From assembly GCA_910588045.1 (NCBI GenBank), contig CAJUPS010000060.1, positions 1-21,591 on the forward strand: 21,591 nucleotides of DNA. The letters run 5' to 3'. The stretch is from an uncultured Oscillospiraceae bacterium. Its GTDB lineage: Bacteria > Bacillota > Clostridia > Oscillospirales > Oscillospiraceae. Shown here piece after piece: positions 8,174 through 15,810 of the stretch (within the stretch, counting starts at the first letter, position 1; each line of letters starts with the position of its first letter). Under the pieces are notes generated by a model. The model saw nothing but the letters and a program-made list of their open reading frames with translations, did not search any database and was not told the origin of the DNA. The position numbers were made by a program, and so were the translations under genes.

Positions 8174-9958
8174 ATGGCATTCCCGCGGCGGTTTTTGGAC
8201 GAGCTGATGGACCGCAGTGATATTGTAGATGTGGTCTCCTCCTATGTGGCGCTGAAGAAGCGGGGCGCCGACTACTTTGGGCTGTGCCCCTTTCACAACG
8301 AGAAGACCGGATCCTTTTCCGTTGCGCAGGATAAGCAGATGTACTACTGCTTCGGATGTCACAGCGGAGGCGGCGTCATCAACTTCATCATGGAGATTGA
8401 GAACCTCTCCTATCCCGACGCCGTGCGCTTCCTGGCGAAGCGGGCGGGCATGGAGGTCCCGGAGGACCACATCGACCGGGAGGAGGCCCGCCTCCGCCAG
8501 CGGGTGCTTGCGCTGAACCGGGACGCGGCCCGCTGGTTTTACCAGAACCTCGCCCGGCCGGAGGGCGCGGCGGTGGCCGCCTACCTGGAGAAGCGGAAGA
8601 TCACCCGGCGCACGGCCATGAACTTCGGCCTGGGGGCCTCCCTGGACGAGTGGGACGCGCTGCTCACCGCCATGCAGGAAAAGGGGTACTCCAAGGCGGA
8701 GCTCCTGGCGGCGGGGCTGGCGTCGCAGAACAAGCAGGGGCGGCTCTACGACAAGTTCCGCAACCGCCTCATGTTTCCCGTGATCGACGTGCGGGGAGAC
8801 GTGGTGGCCTTTGGCGGCCGGGTGTTGGACAAGTCTGAGCCCAAGTATATGAACACCAGCGACACCATCGTCTACAACAAGCGCCGGAACCTCTACGGCA
8901 TCAACCTGGCCAAAAAGACCAAGCGCCCGAATTTCATCCTCTGCGAGGGCAATATCGACGTGATCACCCTCCACCAGGCGGGCTTTGACAACGCGGTGGC
9001 CTCCATGGGCACCGCCCTCACCACGGAGCAGACCAAGATCCTCAGCCGGTACACCAAGGAGCTGGTGCTCTGCTACGACAACGACGCCGCAGGGCAGATG
9101 GCCACCCAGAAGAATATCGACCTGCTCAAGGACAGCGAGTTCACCGTCCGCGTGCTCCAGCTCCCCCGCCGGTTGGTGGACGGGGAATATATCAAGCAGG
9201 ACGTGGACGATTTCATCAAGTTCCAGGGGCCCGCGGCCTTCGAGGCCGTCCTCAGCGGCAGCGCCAACCAGATGGACTACCGCATGGACGCCGTGGCCGC
9301 GAAGTACGACCTGAGCGATCCGTCGCAGAAGGTGGCCTACGGCGAGGCAATCAGCGCGCTGATCGCCTCCCTCCCCAACGCCGTGGAGCGGGAGGTCTAC
9401 GCCGGTCGGGCCGCCGAGACGGCGGGCATCTCCCGCACGGCGATGCTCACCGAGGTGGAGCGCGCCCGGAAAAAAAAGCGGGGGCAGGACCGCCGGGAGC
9501 TCCAGCGGGAGAACCTGAACACCGCCGCCCTGCGCCAGCCCCGGGGGCGGGCCATCCGCTATGAGGACCTCCGCTCCGCCATGGCGGAGGAGGGGGTCAT
9601 CCGCCTGCTCCTGCTGGACGGTGCGCTGGCGGAGAAGTGCCGGGATTTGGCGCCGGAGGCGTTCAGCTCGCCCTTTCTGGGCCGGATCTACGCCAAGCTC
9701 ATGGAGACGTGGGACGAGGGTGGGACCCTGTCGGCGGCGCCGCTGGCGGCGGTCTGCACCAAGGAGGAGATGGGGCATCTCAGCGGCATTCTGCAAAAGC
9801 CGGAGGCCCCGGCCCACGCGGACCGGGCCCTGGCGGACTACATACAGGTGATACGTGCCTCCGCGGACAAGCGGCAGGGAGGGGGGGACGACCCCCTGCG
9901 GGCGGCTGTGGAGAAATTCAAGAAAGAGAAAAAGGGGAACGGAGGAAAGCAGTCATGA
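8174..9958 (+). CDS. dnaG: DNA primase
   Basis: A 594-residue DnaG primase that makes RNA primers at the replication fork. The N-terminal CHC2 zinc finger is complete (Cys38, His41, Cys59, Cys62). The TOPRIM catalytic core shows CEGNID (Glu258) and CYDNDAAG (Asp302, Asp304), which bind metal. The C-terminal part (after about 430) is the variable helicase-interaction region, rich in charged residues. I chose the ATG at 8174, with GGGGAGGT about 10 bases upstream, over an in-frame ATG at 8141 that lacks a ribosome site. A TATACT at 8127-8132 could be a -10, but I see no matching -35. The gene overlaps rpoD by 4 bases (ATGA). Confidence 0.96.
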   Translation: MAFPRRFLDELMDRSDIVDVVSSYVALKKRGADYFGLCPFHNEKTGSFSVAQDKQMYYCFGCHSGGGVINFIMEIENLSYPDAVRFLAKRAGMEVPEDHIDREEARLRQRVLALNRDAARWFYQNLARPEGAAVAAYLEKRKITRRTAMNFGLGASLDEWDALLTAMQEKGYSKAELLAAGLASQNKQGRLYDKFRNRLMFPVIDVRGDVVAFGGRVLDKSEPKYMNTSDTIVYNKRRNLYGINLAKKTKRPNFILCEGNIDVITLHQAGFDNAVASMGTALTTEQTKILSRYTKELVLCYDNDAAGQMATQKNIDLLKDSEFTVRVLQLPRRLVDGEYIKQDVDDFIKFQGPAAFEAVLSGSANQMDYRMDAVAAKYDLSDPSQKVAYGEAISALIASLPNAVEREVYAGRAAETAGISRTAMLTEVERARKKKRGQDRRELQRENLNTAALRQPRGRAIRYEDLRSAMAEEGVIRLLLLDGALAEKCRDLAPEAFSSPFLGRIYAKLMETWDEGGTLSAAPLAAVCTKEEMGHLSGILQKPEAPAHADRALADYIQVIRASADKRQGGGDDPLRAAVEKFKKEKKGNGGKQS

Positions 9959-11250
9959 CCAAGAAAAAGGAAGAGCAGGTCGTCAACGCGGCAGTCGAGA
10001 ACAAGGAAAAGAAATACGCCCGTCTGCCGGATAAGGTGGTGGAGAAGCTCCCGGCGGCCTCCATTTTGCTGGCGAACGAAAAAATCATGGACCTGTTTGC
10101 CAGGGGGAAGAAGCGGGGCCGCCTGGACTCCTCGGAGATGGTGGAGGTCCTGGACGAGATCGAGCTGGACAGCGAGCAGATGGAGAAGATCTACGACTCC
10201 CTGGAGTCCCTGTCCATTGAGATCGGCAGCGAGGAGGACATCCTGCCGGAGATCCCCGACGACATGGACCCCCCGCTGGAGGAGATCGTGGACATCGAGG
10301 AGGAGGAGCTGGTCGATCCCAACACCCTGGTGGACAGCTTCGCCATTGACGACCCCGTGCGGATGTATCTCAAGGAGATCGGGAAAGTGCCCCTGCTCAC
10401 GCCGGAGGAGGAAATCGACCTGGCCCAGAAGATGAACGCCGGGGCCCTGGCCCAGGAACAGATCGACGAGGGAGAGGGCCTGTCGAAGGAGGATCTGGCG
10501 CAGCTCAACGCCATGCTCAAGGAGGGGGAGAAGGCCAAGCAGAAGCTGGCGGAGGCCAACCTCCGTCTGGTGGTGTCCATTGCGAAGCGCTACGTGGGCC
10601 GGGGGATGCTGTTTTTGGATCTGATCCAGGAGGGCAACCTGGGCCTCATCAAGGCGGTGGAGAAGTTCGACTACACCAAGGGCTATAAGTTCTCCACCTA
10701 CGCCACCTGGTGGATCCGCCAGGCCATCACCCGGGCCATCGCCGACCAGGCCCGGACCATCCGCATCCCGGTGCACATGGTGGAGACCATCAACAAGGTC
10801 ATCCGCGTCTCCCGGCAGCTCCTCCAGGAGCTGGGCCACGATCCCTCCCCGGAGGAGATCGCGGACGAGATGAATATGCCGGTAGACAAGGTGCGGGAGA
10901 TCCTGAAGATTGCCCAGGAGCCCGTCAGCCTGGAGACCCCCATCGGCGAGGAGGAGGACAGCCACCTGGGCGACTTCATCCCCGACGAGGGCGCCAGCGA
11001 GCCCAGCGAGGCCGCCAGCTTCACGCTGCTCAAGGAGCAGCTGGTGGACGTACTGAGTACCCTGACCCCCAGGGAGGAGAAGGTCCTCAAGCTCCGGTTC
11101 GGCATTGAGGACGGCCGCACCCGCACCCTGGAGGAGGTGGGCAAGGAGTTCAACGTCACGCGGGAGCGCATCCGCCAGATCGAGGCCAAGGCCCTCCGTA
11201 AGCTCCGCCATCCCAGCCGCAGCAAGAAGCTGAAAGACTTCCTGAATTAA
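9955..11250 (+). CDS. rpoD: RNA polymerase primary sigma factor (sigma-70/SigA)
   Basis: A 431-residue primary sigma factor. The N-terminal 1.1-like region is acidic. Region 1.2 begins at about 131 (DPVRMYLKEIGKVPLLTPEEE). Region 2 (about 199-270) includes NLRLVVSIAKRYVGRG and the -10-recognition helix with TYATWWIRQAITRA. Region 3 follows, and region 4 (about 370-430) carries LTPREEKVLKLRFG and the -35-recognition helix VTRERIRQIEAKALRKLRHP. The length matches clostridial SigA rather than the longer proteobacterial form. GGAGG lies 9 bases before the ATG inside the end of dnaG, and the ATGA overlap implies coupled translation. A three-hairpin block follows the stop codon. Confidence 0.97.
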   Translation: MTKKKEEQVVNAAVENKEKKYARLPDKVVEKLPAASILLANEKIMDLFARGKKRGRLDSSEMVEVLDEIELDSEQMEKIYDSLESLSIEIGSEEDILPEIPDDMDPPLEEIVDIEEEELVDPNTLVDSFAIDDPVRMYLKEIGKVPLLTPEEEIDLAQKMNAGALAQEQIDEGEGLSKEDLAQLNAMLKEGEKAKQKLAEANLRLVVSIAKRYVGRGMLFLDLIQEGNLGLIKAVEKFDYTKGYKFSTYATWWIRQAITRAIADQARTIRIPVHMVETINKVIRVSRQLLQELGHDPSPEEIADEMNMPVDKVREILKIAQEPVSLETPIGEEEDSHLGDFIPDEGASEPSEAASFTLLKEQLVDVLSTLTPREEKVLKLRFGIEDGRTRTLEEVGKEFNVTRERIRQIEAKALRKLRHPSRSKKLKDFLN

Positions 11251-11259
11251 AAGTTTCGT

Positions 11260-11320
11260 CCACCTTTTCAAAGGTGGCGGAGTCCAGAGGCAGAGCCTCT
11301 GGCCGCGCTCGCAAGCGCGG
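11260..11320. repeat. Three tandem hairpins after rpoD
   Basis: Three perfect stem-loops follow one another: 11260-11267 with 11270-11277, 11284-11291 with 11295-11302, and 11303-11309 with 11314-11320. None is followed by a T run, so this is not a classic terminator, though it could slow polymerase or protect the rpoD message. Its form (short GC hairpins in series after a gene) resembles the dispersed intergenic repeats of many gut Clostridia. Confidence 0.55.
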
Positions 11321-11329
11321 AACACTTCA

Positions 11330-11412
11330 AAAGCTGCGCCCGAAAAAAATCTAACGGACAGTACAATCCCAAACATGCGCAGCTTTAAGCGCCTTCGCCG
11401 CTGTGCGGCGAA
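11330..11412. repeat. Two further inverted repeats in the intergenic cluster
   Basis: AAAGCTGCGC at 11330-11339 is repeated inverted at 11377-11386. TTCGCCGC at 11394-11401 pairs with 11405-11412 around a TGT loop. No coding frame here is credible. Confidence 0.45.
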
Positions 11413-11465
11413 CAGCGCTGGGAGTTCCCGTCAGCTTTTGATTCGCATTTTATATAGCAGACCAA

Positions 11466-11501
11466 AGAGCGGAAACCGGCGTCAACGCCGGTTTCCGCTC
11501 T
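11466..11501. repeat. Palindrome A (36 bases), first of a pair
   Basis: A perfect 16-base stem around a TCAA loop. The central 34 bases (11467-11500) recur exactly at 11660-11693. The two copies bound a 159-base hairpin-rich block. Confidence 0.7.
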
Positions 11502-11659
11502 GTGTGTCAAAAAAGTGGCTGCGCCACTTTTTTGAAAAAGGGGACCGGGCCGAGTTCGGCCCGCAAAGAACTTTTTCGACGTACACGCCGCCGAAAAAGT
11601 GATTAAAATTTATTTTCGCCTTCGGCGAAAACTCCTGCGGAGGGCTTTTTTGACAGTCT
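11502..11659. repeat. Hairpin block between the duplicated palindromes
   Basis: The block contains a 13-base stem (11507-11519 with 11523-11535), an 8-base stem with a GT loop (11546-11553 with 11556-11563), and an 8-base stem with a TTC loop (11613-11620 with 11624-11631). A small CTCC/GGAG hairpin lies at 11632-11642. CTTTTTCG at 11571-11578 pairs with 11592-11599. Frames crossing it translate to low-complexity peptides. It looks like a non-coding repeat unit, perhaps a small mobile element or a decayed one. Confidence 0.5.
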
Positions 11660-11693
11660 GAGCGGAAACCGGCGTCAACGCCGGTTTCCGCTC
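11660..11693. repeat. Palindrome B (34 bases), second of a pair
   Basis: Identical over 34 bases to the core of the palindrome at 11466-11501, in the same sense (it is also its own reverse complement except for the loop). The stop codon of the DUF2493 gene lies in its TCAA loop, so the left stem and part of the loop are downstream of that gene and the right stem encodes its last residues. Confidence 0.7.
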
Positions 11694-12049
11694 TCCCCAT
11701 ATGGTTGGACGCAGACGGCCAGCTGCTGCCGTCTGGCCGCGCCGATGATGTGCGCCGTTCCACGGCTTTTTCCGTCCCAGAAGGCCACCAGCGCGTCGGC
11801 CCGGTCGACCATTTCCTGATTCCGGACAGGCCCTGCGGCCCGGCCGAATTTCTTCCAGAGGGCGGGGAAGTATTGCACGGCATACCCGCGCGCCAATGCG
11901 TACCGCTCGCCCAGAGAATCTGCGCCGGATGCCTTGCCGCAGAAGATGGTGATTTCATCCCGGACGTCTTTCAGAAATTGGTCCACCGTCCGCTCCAGAA
12001 GGGGGTAATCGTTGAAATCCCGACCACCGGCGATAATTAAGTAATACAT
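11675..12049 (-). CDS. DUF2493 (YAcAr / SLOG-type) protein
   Basis: A 124-residue protein of the DUF2493 family, whose Rossmann-like fold is related to the SLOG/DprA nucleotide-binding group. The family signature is clear: IIAGGRDFNDY at the N-terminus, CGKASGADSLGERYA in the middle, GPVRNQEMVDRADALVAFWDG, then SRGTAHIIGAA. Its function is not established; members are often carried by phages or mobile regions. AGGGGG precedes the ATG. The last residues (SGNRR) are encoded by an arm of palindrome B, so the original C-terminus may have been replaced when that repeat arrived. It is divergent from a small ribbon-helix-helix gene. Confidence 0.8.
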   Translation of the reverse strand: MYYLIIAGGRDFNDYPLLERTVDQFLKDVRDEITIFCGKASGADSLGERYALARGYAVQYFPALWKKFGRAAGPVRNQEMVDRADALVAFWDGKSRGTAHIIGAARRQQLAVCVQPYGESGNRR

Positions 12050-12112
12050 AATGCCCCCTATATAGTGTTTATTTTTTGACTTTTATTTTATAGACTATTT
12101 TTAATATTTTTT

Positions 12113-12141
12113 ATTATAGCAGAAAGACTATAATAATGCAA
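12113..12141 (-). promoter_or_regulatory. Promoter for the DUF2493 gene
   Basis: On the minus strand, TTGCAT (12136-12141), a 17-base spacer and TATAAT (12113-12118) make a near-consensus sigma-A promoter about 65 bases upstream of the gene. It overlaps a plus-strand TATAAT at 12129-12134. Confidence 0.7.
12129..12134 (+). promoter_or_regulatory. Possible -10 for the ribbon-helix-helix gene
   Basis: TATAAT lies 24 bases before the ATG, with only an AT-rich, poor -35 (12106-12111). It sits inside the spacer of the opposing promoter, so the two cannot be occupied at once. Confidence 0.4.
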
Positions 12142-12157
12142 GTAGGGAGGTGGTGTT

Positions 12158-12343
12158 ATGGCAGGCTTTCGACCGAAAAAAGAGGAGAAAGAGGTTATTT
12201 CTGTGCGGTTGCCGATCAGCCTTATCCATGAAATTGAGCGTAGGGCGGCGGTTGTCGATATAAGCCGTAACGAGTTTATCAACCAGTGCATCCTTTTTGC
12301 CATGAAGCATCTGGACACCGCCTCCGAAGAGGCAGACGAATAG
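12158..12343 (+). CDS. Small ribbon-helix-helix (CopG/Arc-like) protein
   Basis: A 61-residue protein with the size and pattern of ribbon-helix-helix DNA-binding dimers. A short beta strand (EVISVRLP, 12-19) is followed by helix 1 (SLIHEIERRAAVVD, 21-34) and helix 2 beginning SRNEFINQCI (36-52). GGGAGG lies 8-9 bases before the ATG, and a strong terminator follows immediately. It is divergent from the DUF2493 gene with overlapping promoters, so it probably regulates that gene and itself (inference). It could instead be the antitoxin of an unrecognised pair. Confidence 0.75.
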   Translation: MAGFRPKKEEKEVISVRLPISLIHEIERRAAVVDISRNEFINQCILFAMKHLDTASEEADE

Positions 12344-12381
12344 AAGCGCCATCCCGATGCAACCGGGAATGGCGCTTTTTT
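12344..12381 (+). terminator. Rho-independent terminator of the small regulator
   Basis: A stem begins directly after the stop codon (12344-12356 with 12364-12377, one bulged A) with a 7-base loop, and ends in a run of T to 12381. Confidence 0.85.
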
Positions 12382-12386
12382 GCGGA

Positions 12387-13232
12387 TTATTTCTTTTTCA
12401 CCACCGGAATCCAGACCTCATACTTCGCGTTCTCCGGGTCCGGATTGAGGTAGACCTCCACATCGGGTGCATTGCCGTACTCATACCCGGAGGTGGGGAG
12501 CCACTCTGTAATGACCCGCCGCTCCAGGTCCTGCAAGGACACGTTGGTCCCCTCGCCGGGGAAAATCGCCCATGTGGCGGCGGGGACGGTGTACTCCTCA
12601 AAATCCCCGGCGCTCTGACTGCTGGCCACGGCGATATAGTACCGCCAGTCCTCCCCGTCGCCGCAGGCGCTGACCCCCAGCAGTCCCGCAGGCTGTCCGT
12701 CCATCATCCCCGCCAGACGGGGGATGGTGCCGTCGGAGGCGGCCCTGCCCCACAGCTGCGGCACGACAGCAAAATTCTTCTCCAGCTCCTTGTCCAGCGC
12801 CGCGGAGACGCCCACGATCCGGAACGCCTCCCGCTTTTCAATGCGGTATTCCATTTCCTCTGCTCCTTTTACTATGAAAGTAAAGCGCAGGGGAGGAAAG
12901 GACTTGACCGCCGCACCCTCCTCCCGGACCGCCGATGGCGCGATGCCGTGGATGGCCTGGAAAGCCCGGTTGAAGGCGGTGGGGGACTGGTATCCGTATT
13001 TGAGCCCCACGTCGATGACCTTCTCCCCGGCCTGCAAATCCACTGCGGCCCGGGACATTCTCCGCCGCCGGATGTACTCCGACAGCGGCACGCCCGCCAT
13101 AAAGGCGAACATCCGCTGGTAGTGGTACACCGAGCAGCAGGCCAGCCTCGCCAGCTCGTCATAGCTGATCTCCTCCGCCAGGTGCGCCTCCATATACGCG
13201 ATAGACCGGTTCAGTCCGTCAACCCATTCCAT
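12387..13232 (-). CDS. AraC-family regulator with GyrI-like ligand domain
   Basis: A 281-residue transcription regulator. Residues 1-105 form an AraC-type double helix-turn-helix (EISYDELARLACCSVYHYQR, then VIDVGLKYGYQSPTAFNRAF). Residues about 120-281 resemble the GyrI-like / AraC effector-binding domain (Rob and BmrR-like), ending in the typical VEVYLNPDPENAKYEVWIPV strand. This arrangement often senses hydrophobic or toxic small molecules. The start at 13232 has AAGGAGGAG upstream; the open frame to 13361 lacks a ribosome site and runs into the lysC terminator. No obvious target gene is adjacent, and the ligand is unknown. Confidence 0.9.
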   Translation of the reverse strand: MEWVDGLNRSIAYMEAHLAEEISYDELARLACCSVYHYQRMFAFMAGVPLSEYIRRRRMSRAAVDLQAGEKVIDVGLKYGYQSPTAFNRAFQAIHGIAPSAVREEGAAVKSFPPLRFTFIVKGAEEMEYRIEKREAFRIVGVSAALDKELEKNFAVVPQLWGRAASDGTIPRLAGMMDGQPAGLLGVSACGDGEDWRYYIAVASSQSAGDFEEYTVPAATWAIFPGEGTNVSLQDLERRVITEWLPTSGYEYGNAPDVEVYLNPDPENAKYEVWIPVVKKK

Positions 13233-13280
13233 GGCGTGCTCCTCCTTGCGCTTTCTTTTCCCAGGATAGCAGAAAATTTC

Positions 13281-13325
13281 CGGCCCGTCCTCTCTTTTCC
13301 TGCACGGAAGAGAGAGGACGGGCCG
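13281..13325 (-). terminator. Hairpin after lysC
   Basis: 20-base arms (13281-13300 and 13306-13325) pair with one mismatch around a TGCAC loop, 8 bases beyond the lysC stop codon. On the minus strand it is followed by GAAATTTTCT, a weak T tract. It probably ends the ACT-hom-lysC transcript before the AraC-type gene. Confidence 0.6.
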
Positions 13326-13332
13326 CGCTGCG

Positions 13333-13812
13333 CTATGCTTCGCTCCCGAAGAACTTGTCATGGACCGCCCGGACGGCGGCCACGGCGTCCTCCTCGTCGA
13401 TGAGCACGGAGACCCGGATCTCGCTGGTGTTGATCATCTGGATGTTGATGTTGGCGTCATAGAGGGCCTCGAACATCTTGGCGGCCACGCCGGGGGTGGT
13501 CATCATGCCCGCGCCCACGATGGACACCTTGGCGATCTTGTCCTCCACGGTGAGGTGGTCGAAGCCCAGCGCGCCCTTCTGCGCCTCCAGCACCCGCATG
13601 GCCTCTTCCACGTCGGCCCGGGGCAGGGTGAAGCTGATGTCCTTGCTCTCGCCGCGCCCGATGGACTGGATGATGGCGTCCACATTGATGTTGGCCTTGC
13701 CCAGCAGGGAGAACACCCGGAAGGCCACCCCGGGGTTGTGGTCCAGGCCCACGACCGCGATCCGCGCAATGCTGGTATCCTTCGCCACACCGGCGATGTT
13801 TGTCTTTTCCAT
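13333..13812 (-). CDS. Aspartokinase beta subunit from internal start
   Basis: In frame within lysC, AAGGAGG (minus strand, 13821-13827) lies 8 bases before an ATG at 13810-13812. Translation from here gives 159 residues that contain only the two ACT domains. Bacillus subtilis aspartokinase II is known to be made as alpha2-beta2 from such overlapping starts, and the size here is very close. That it is used in this organism is inference. Confidence 0.6.
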   Translation of the reverse strand: MEKTNIAGVAKDTSIARIAVVGLDHNPGVAFRVFSLLGKANINVDAIIQSIGRGESKDISFTLPRADVEEAMRVLEAQKGALGFDHLTVEDKIAKVSIVGAGMMTTPGVAAKMFEALYDANINIQMINTSEIRVSVLIDEEDAVAAVRAVHDKFFGSEA

Positions 13813-14547
13813 GTTGACGACCTCCTTGACTTTCGTGCCGGGTTTCCGCTCCAGGCTGGACACGACTTCCATATTCACACGATATTTTTTAGCTAATTCC
13901 ACGCTGCGGTTGTGGAGCACCTGGGCCCCCTGGCTGGCCAGCTCCAGCATCTCGTCGTAGGTGATCTCCTCCAGCTTCACCGCGCCGGAGGCCACCCGGG
14001 GATCGGTGGTGTATACCCCGTCCACGTCGGTGTAGATCTGGCACAGATCCGCCCGGAAGGCGGCGGCCAGGGCCACGGCGCTGGTGTCGGACCCGCCCCG
14101 GCCCAGGGTGGTCACGTCGCCGAAGCGGTTCACCCCCTGGAATCCGGCCACCAGGACGATTTTATTCTTGTCCAGCTCCCGTTGGATGCGCTCGGGGTCG
14201 ATCTGCTGGATCCGGGCGTCGGAGTAGGTACTGGTGGTGCGGATGCCCACCTGCCAGGCCGCCAGGCTCACCACGGGCAGGCCCATCCCCTCCAGCGCCA
14301 TGGCGCACAGCGCGATGGAGATCTGCTCTCCGGTGCTCAGGAGCATATCCATTTCCCGCTTGGACGCCCTGGGGTTGATCTCACGGGCCTTTTCGATCAG
14401 GTCGTCGGTGGTGTCGCCCTGGGCGGACAGGACCACCAGGACCTGGTTTCCGGCTCTATAAGTATCGGCGATGATGTCCGCCACGTTCCGGATGCGCTGG
14501 GCGTCCCGGACGGAGCTGCCGCCGAATTTCTGTACGATTAAACTCAT
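13333..14547 (-). CDS. lysC: Aspartate kinase
   Basis: A 404-residue aspartokinase, the first step from aspartate to lysine, threonine and methionine. The kinase domain starts with VQKFGGSS (5-12) and contains TTLGRGGSDTSAVALA (around 148-163) and YTDVDGVYTTDPR. Residues about 265-404 hold two ACT domains (IAVVGLDHNPGVAFRVFSLL, VSIVGAGMMTTPGVAAKMF), the feedback-binding sites for lysine and/or threonine. The N-terminus has an AGAGAGGAAG ribosome site. An internal ATG (codon 246) with a strong ribosome site should give a separate beta subunit, as in Bacillus LysC. It is third in the ACT-hom-lysC operon, 64 bases after hom. Confidence 0.96.
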   Translation of the reverse strand: MSLIVQKFGGSSVRDAQRIRNVADIIADTYRAGNQVLVVLSAQGDTTDDLIEKAREINPRASKREMDMLLSTGEQISIALCAMALEGMGLPVVSLAAWQVGIRTTSTYSDARIQQIDPERIQRELDKNKIVLVAGFQGVNRFGDVTTLGRGGSDTSAVALAAAFRADLCQIYTDVDGVYTTDPRVASGAVKLEEITYDEMLELASQGAQVLHNRSVELAKKYRVNMEVVSSLERKPGTKVKEVVNMEKTNIAGVAKDTSIARIAVVGLDHNPGVAFRVFSLLGKANINVDAIIQSIGRGESKDISFTLPRADVEEAMRVLEAQKGALGFDHLTVEDKIAKVSIVGAGMMTTPGVAAKMFEALYDANINIQMINTSEIRVSVLIDEEDAVAAVRAVHDKFFGSEA

Positions 14548-14611
14548 AAGGATACTTCCTCTCTTTGCAAATTGGGTGGCACTCTATTATACTGCCCCGC
14601 GGACGAAAAGG

Positions 14612-15787
14612 TTATTGCAGCACGGGCAGCAGCGCCGCCGCGCCCAGCTTTTCCGCCAGGGCCTTGGCCTCCTTCGCGCTCATCGACCCGGTCAGGAACG
14701 CGCCGTCGGATTCGGACAGGACCTTGCACCCGATCGCAGTGAGAGCAGAGCCGCCCCGCAGATACCAGGGCATGGACAGCTCGTCCAGGCCGGCGAGTTC
14801 CGCGCTCTCGCTCCAGCCCAGGTCCCGGCGCTTCGAGCGGTGCTGCAATGCGTCGATGATGTCCCCCATGACGGCGGAGGCGGTGGGCAGGTCCCCGGCG
14901 CCCCGGCCGTAGAACATCACGTCGCCCACGGCGTTGCCCCGGATCATGATGGCGTTGAACACGTCGTCCACCCCGGCCACGGGGCAGCTCTCCGGCACCA
15001 GATGGGGGGCCACATAGGCCGCCTGCCGCCCGTCGGCCAGCTTCAGCGCCCGGCCCAGCAGCTTCACCCGGTATCCGGCGGCGCTGGCGATGGCCACGTC
15101 CTTCAGGTCCAGGCCGCTGATGCCCTGGGTGGTGATCTTCTCCGGCAGGACCTCCTTGCCCCAGGCCAGATCGGAGAGGATGCAGATCTTCCGTCCCGCG
15201 TCCAGGCCCTCCACGTCGGCGGCGGGGTTCTGCTCGGCGTAGCCTTTGGCCTGGGCCTCCTTGAGGGCCTCGTCGAAGGGGATGCCCCCCTTGACCATCC
15301 GGGTGAGAATATAGTTGGTGGTCCCGTTGAGGATGCCCACGATCTCCTCGATCCGGTTCCCCGCCAGGCACTGGAACAGGGGACGCAGCACGGGGATACC
15401 GCCGCCCACGCTGGCCTCGAAGAGGTAGTTGACGTTCTTCTCCCTGGCGATGGCCAGCAGCTCCTTCCCGTGGGCGGCTACCAGCTCCTTGTTGGAGGTG
15501 ACCACGTGCTTGCCCGCCATGAGGGCCCGCCGGGTGAACTCCAGGGCCACCTTGGCCCCCCCGATGGACTCCACCACCACGTCCAGCGCGGGGTCATTCT
15601 CCAGCACGGCGAAGTCCTTCACGGCTACGTCGGCATACGGAGTGGCGGATAAGTCCCGCACGTCCAGAATATATTTAAGAGAGAGGGGTTCCCCCAGCTT
15701 CTCCGCGATGGGATCAGCGTTCATGCGGAGCACTTCCGCCACACCGCTGCCCACCGTACCAAAACCCATGATTGCAAAACTAGCCAT
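14612..15787 (-). CDS. hom: Homoserine dehydrogenase
   Basis: A 391-residue NAD(P)-dependent homoserine dehydrogenase, which reduces aspartate semialdehyde to homoserine. The N-terminal Rossmann fold shows GFGTVGSGV (8-16). TSNKELVAAHG, EASVGGGIPVLRPLFQCLAGN and GILNGTTNYILT are the catalytic-domain signatures, followed by AEQNPAADVEGLDAGRK. It ends where longer members carry a C-terminal ACT domain, so threonine feedback may be absent or supplied by the ACT protein encoded just upstream. AGGAGGAG precedes the ATG. It lies 23 bases downstream of the ACT gene. Confidence 0.96.
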   Translation of the reverse strand: MASFAIMGFGTVGSGVAEVLRMNADPIAEKLGEPLSLKYILDVRDLSATPYADVAVKDFAVLENDPALDVVVESIGGAKVALEFTRRALMAGKHVVTSNKELVAAHGKELLAIAREKNVNYLFEASVGGGIPVLRPLFQCLAGNRIEEIVGILNGTTNYILTRMVKGGIPFDEALKEAQAKGYAEQNPAADVEGLDAGRKICILSDLAWGKEVLPEKITTQGISGLDLKDVAIASAAGYRVKLLGRALKLADGRQAAYVAPHLVPESCPVAGVDDVFNAIMIRGNAVGDVMFYGRGAGDLPTASAVMGDIIDALQHRSKRRDLGWSESAELAGLDELSMPWYLRGGSALTAIGCKVLSESDGAFLTGSMSAKEAKALAEKLGAAALLPVLQ

Positions 15788-15810
15788 TTTTCTTCTCCTC
15801 CTATTTCATG

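Noticed and set aside
9838..11376. 512-residue open frame antisense to rpoD
   Set aside because: Low-complexity Leu/His/Gln translation with no family likeness; the opposite strand encodes a canonical sigma factor.
11466..11693. Short CRISPR array
   Set aside because: Only two repeat copies, each fully palindromic, with a 159-base hairpin-rich interval and no cas genes.
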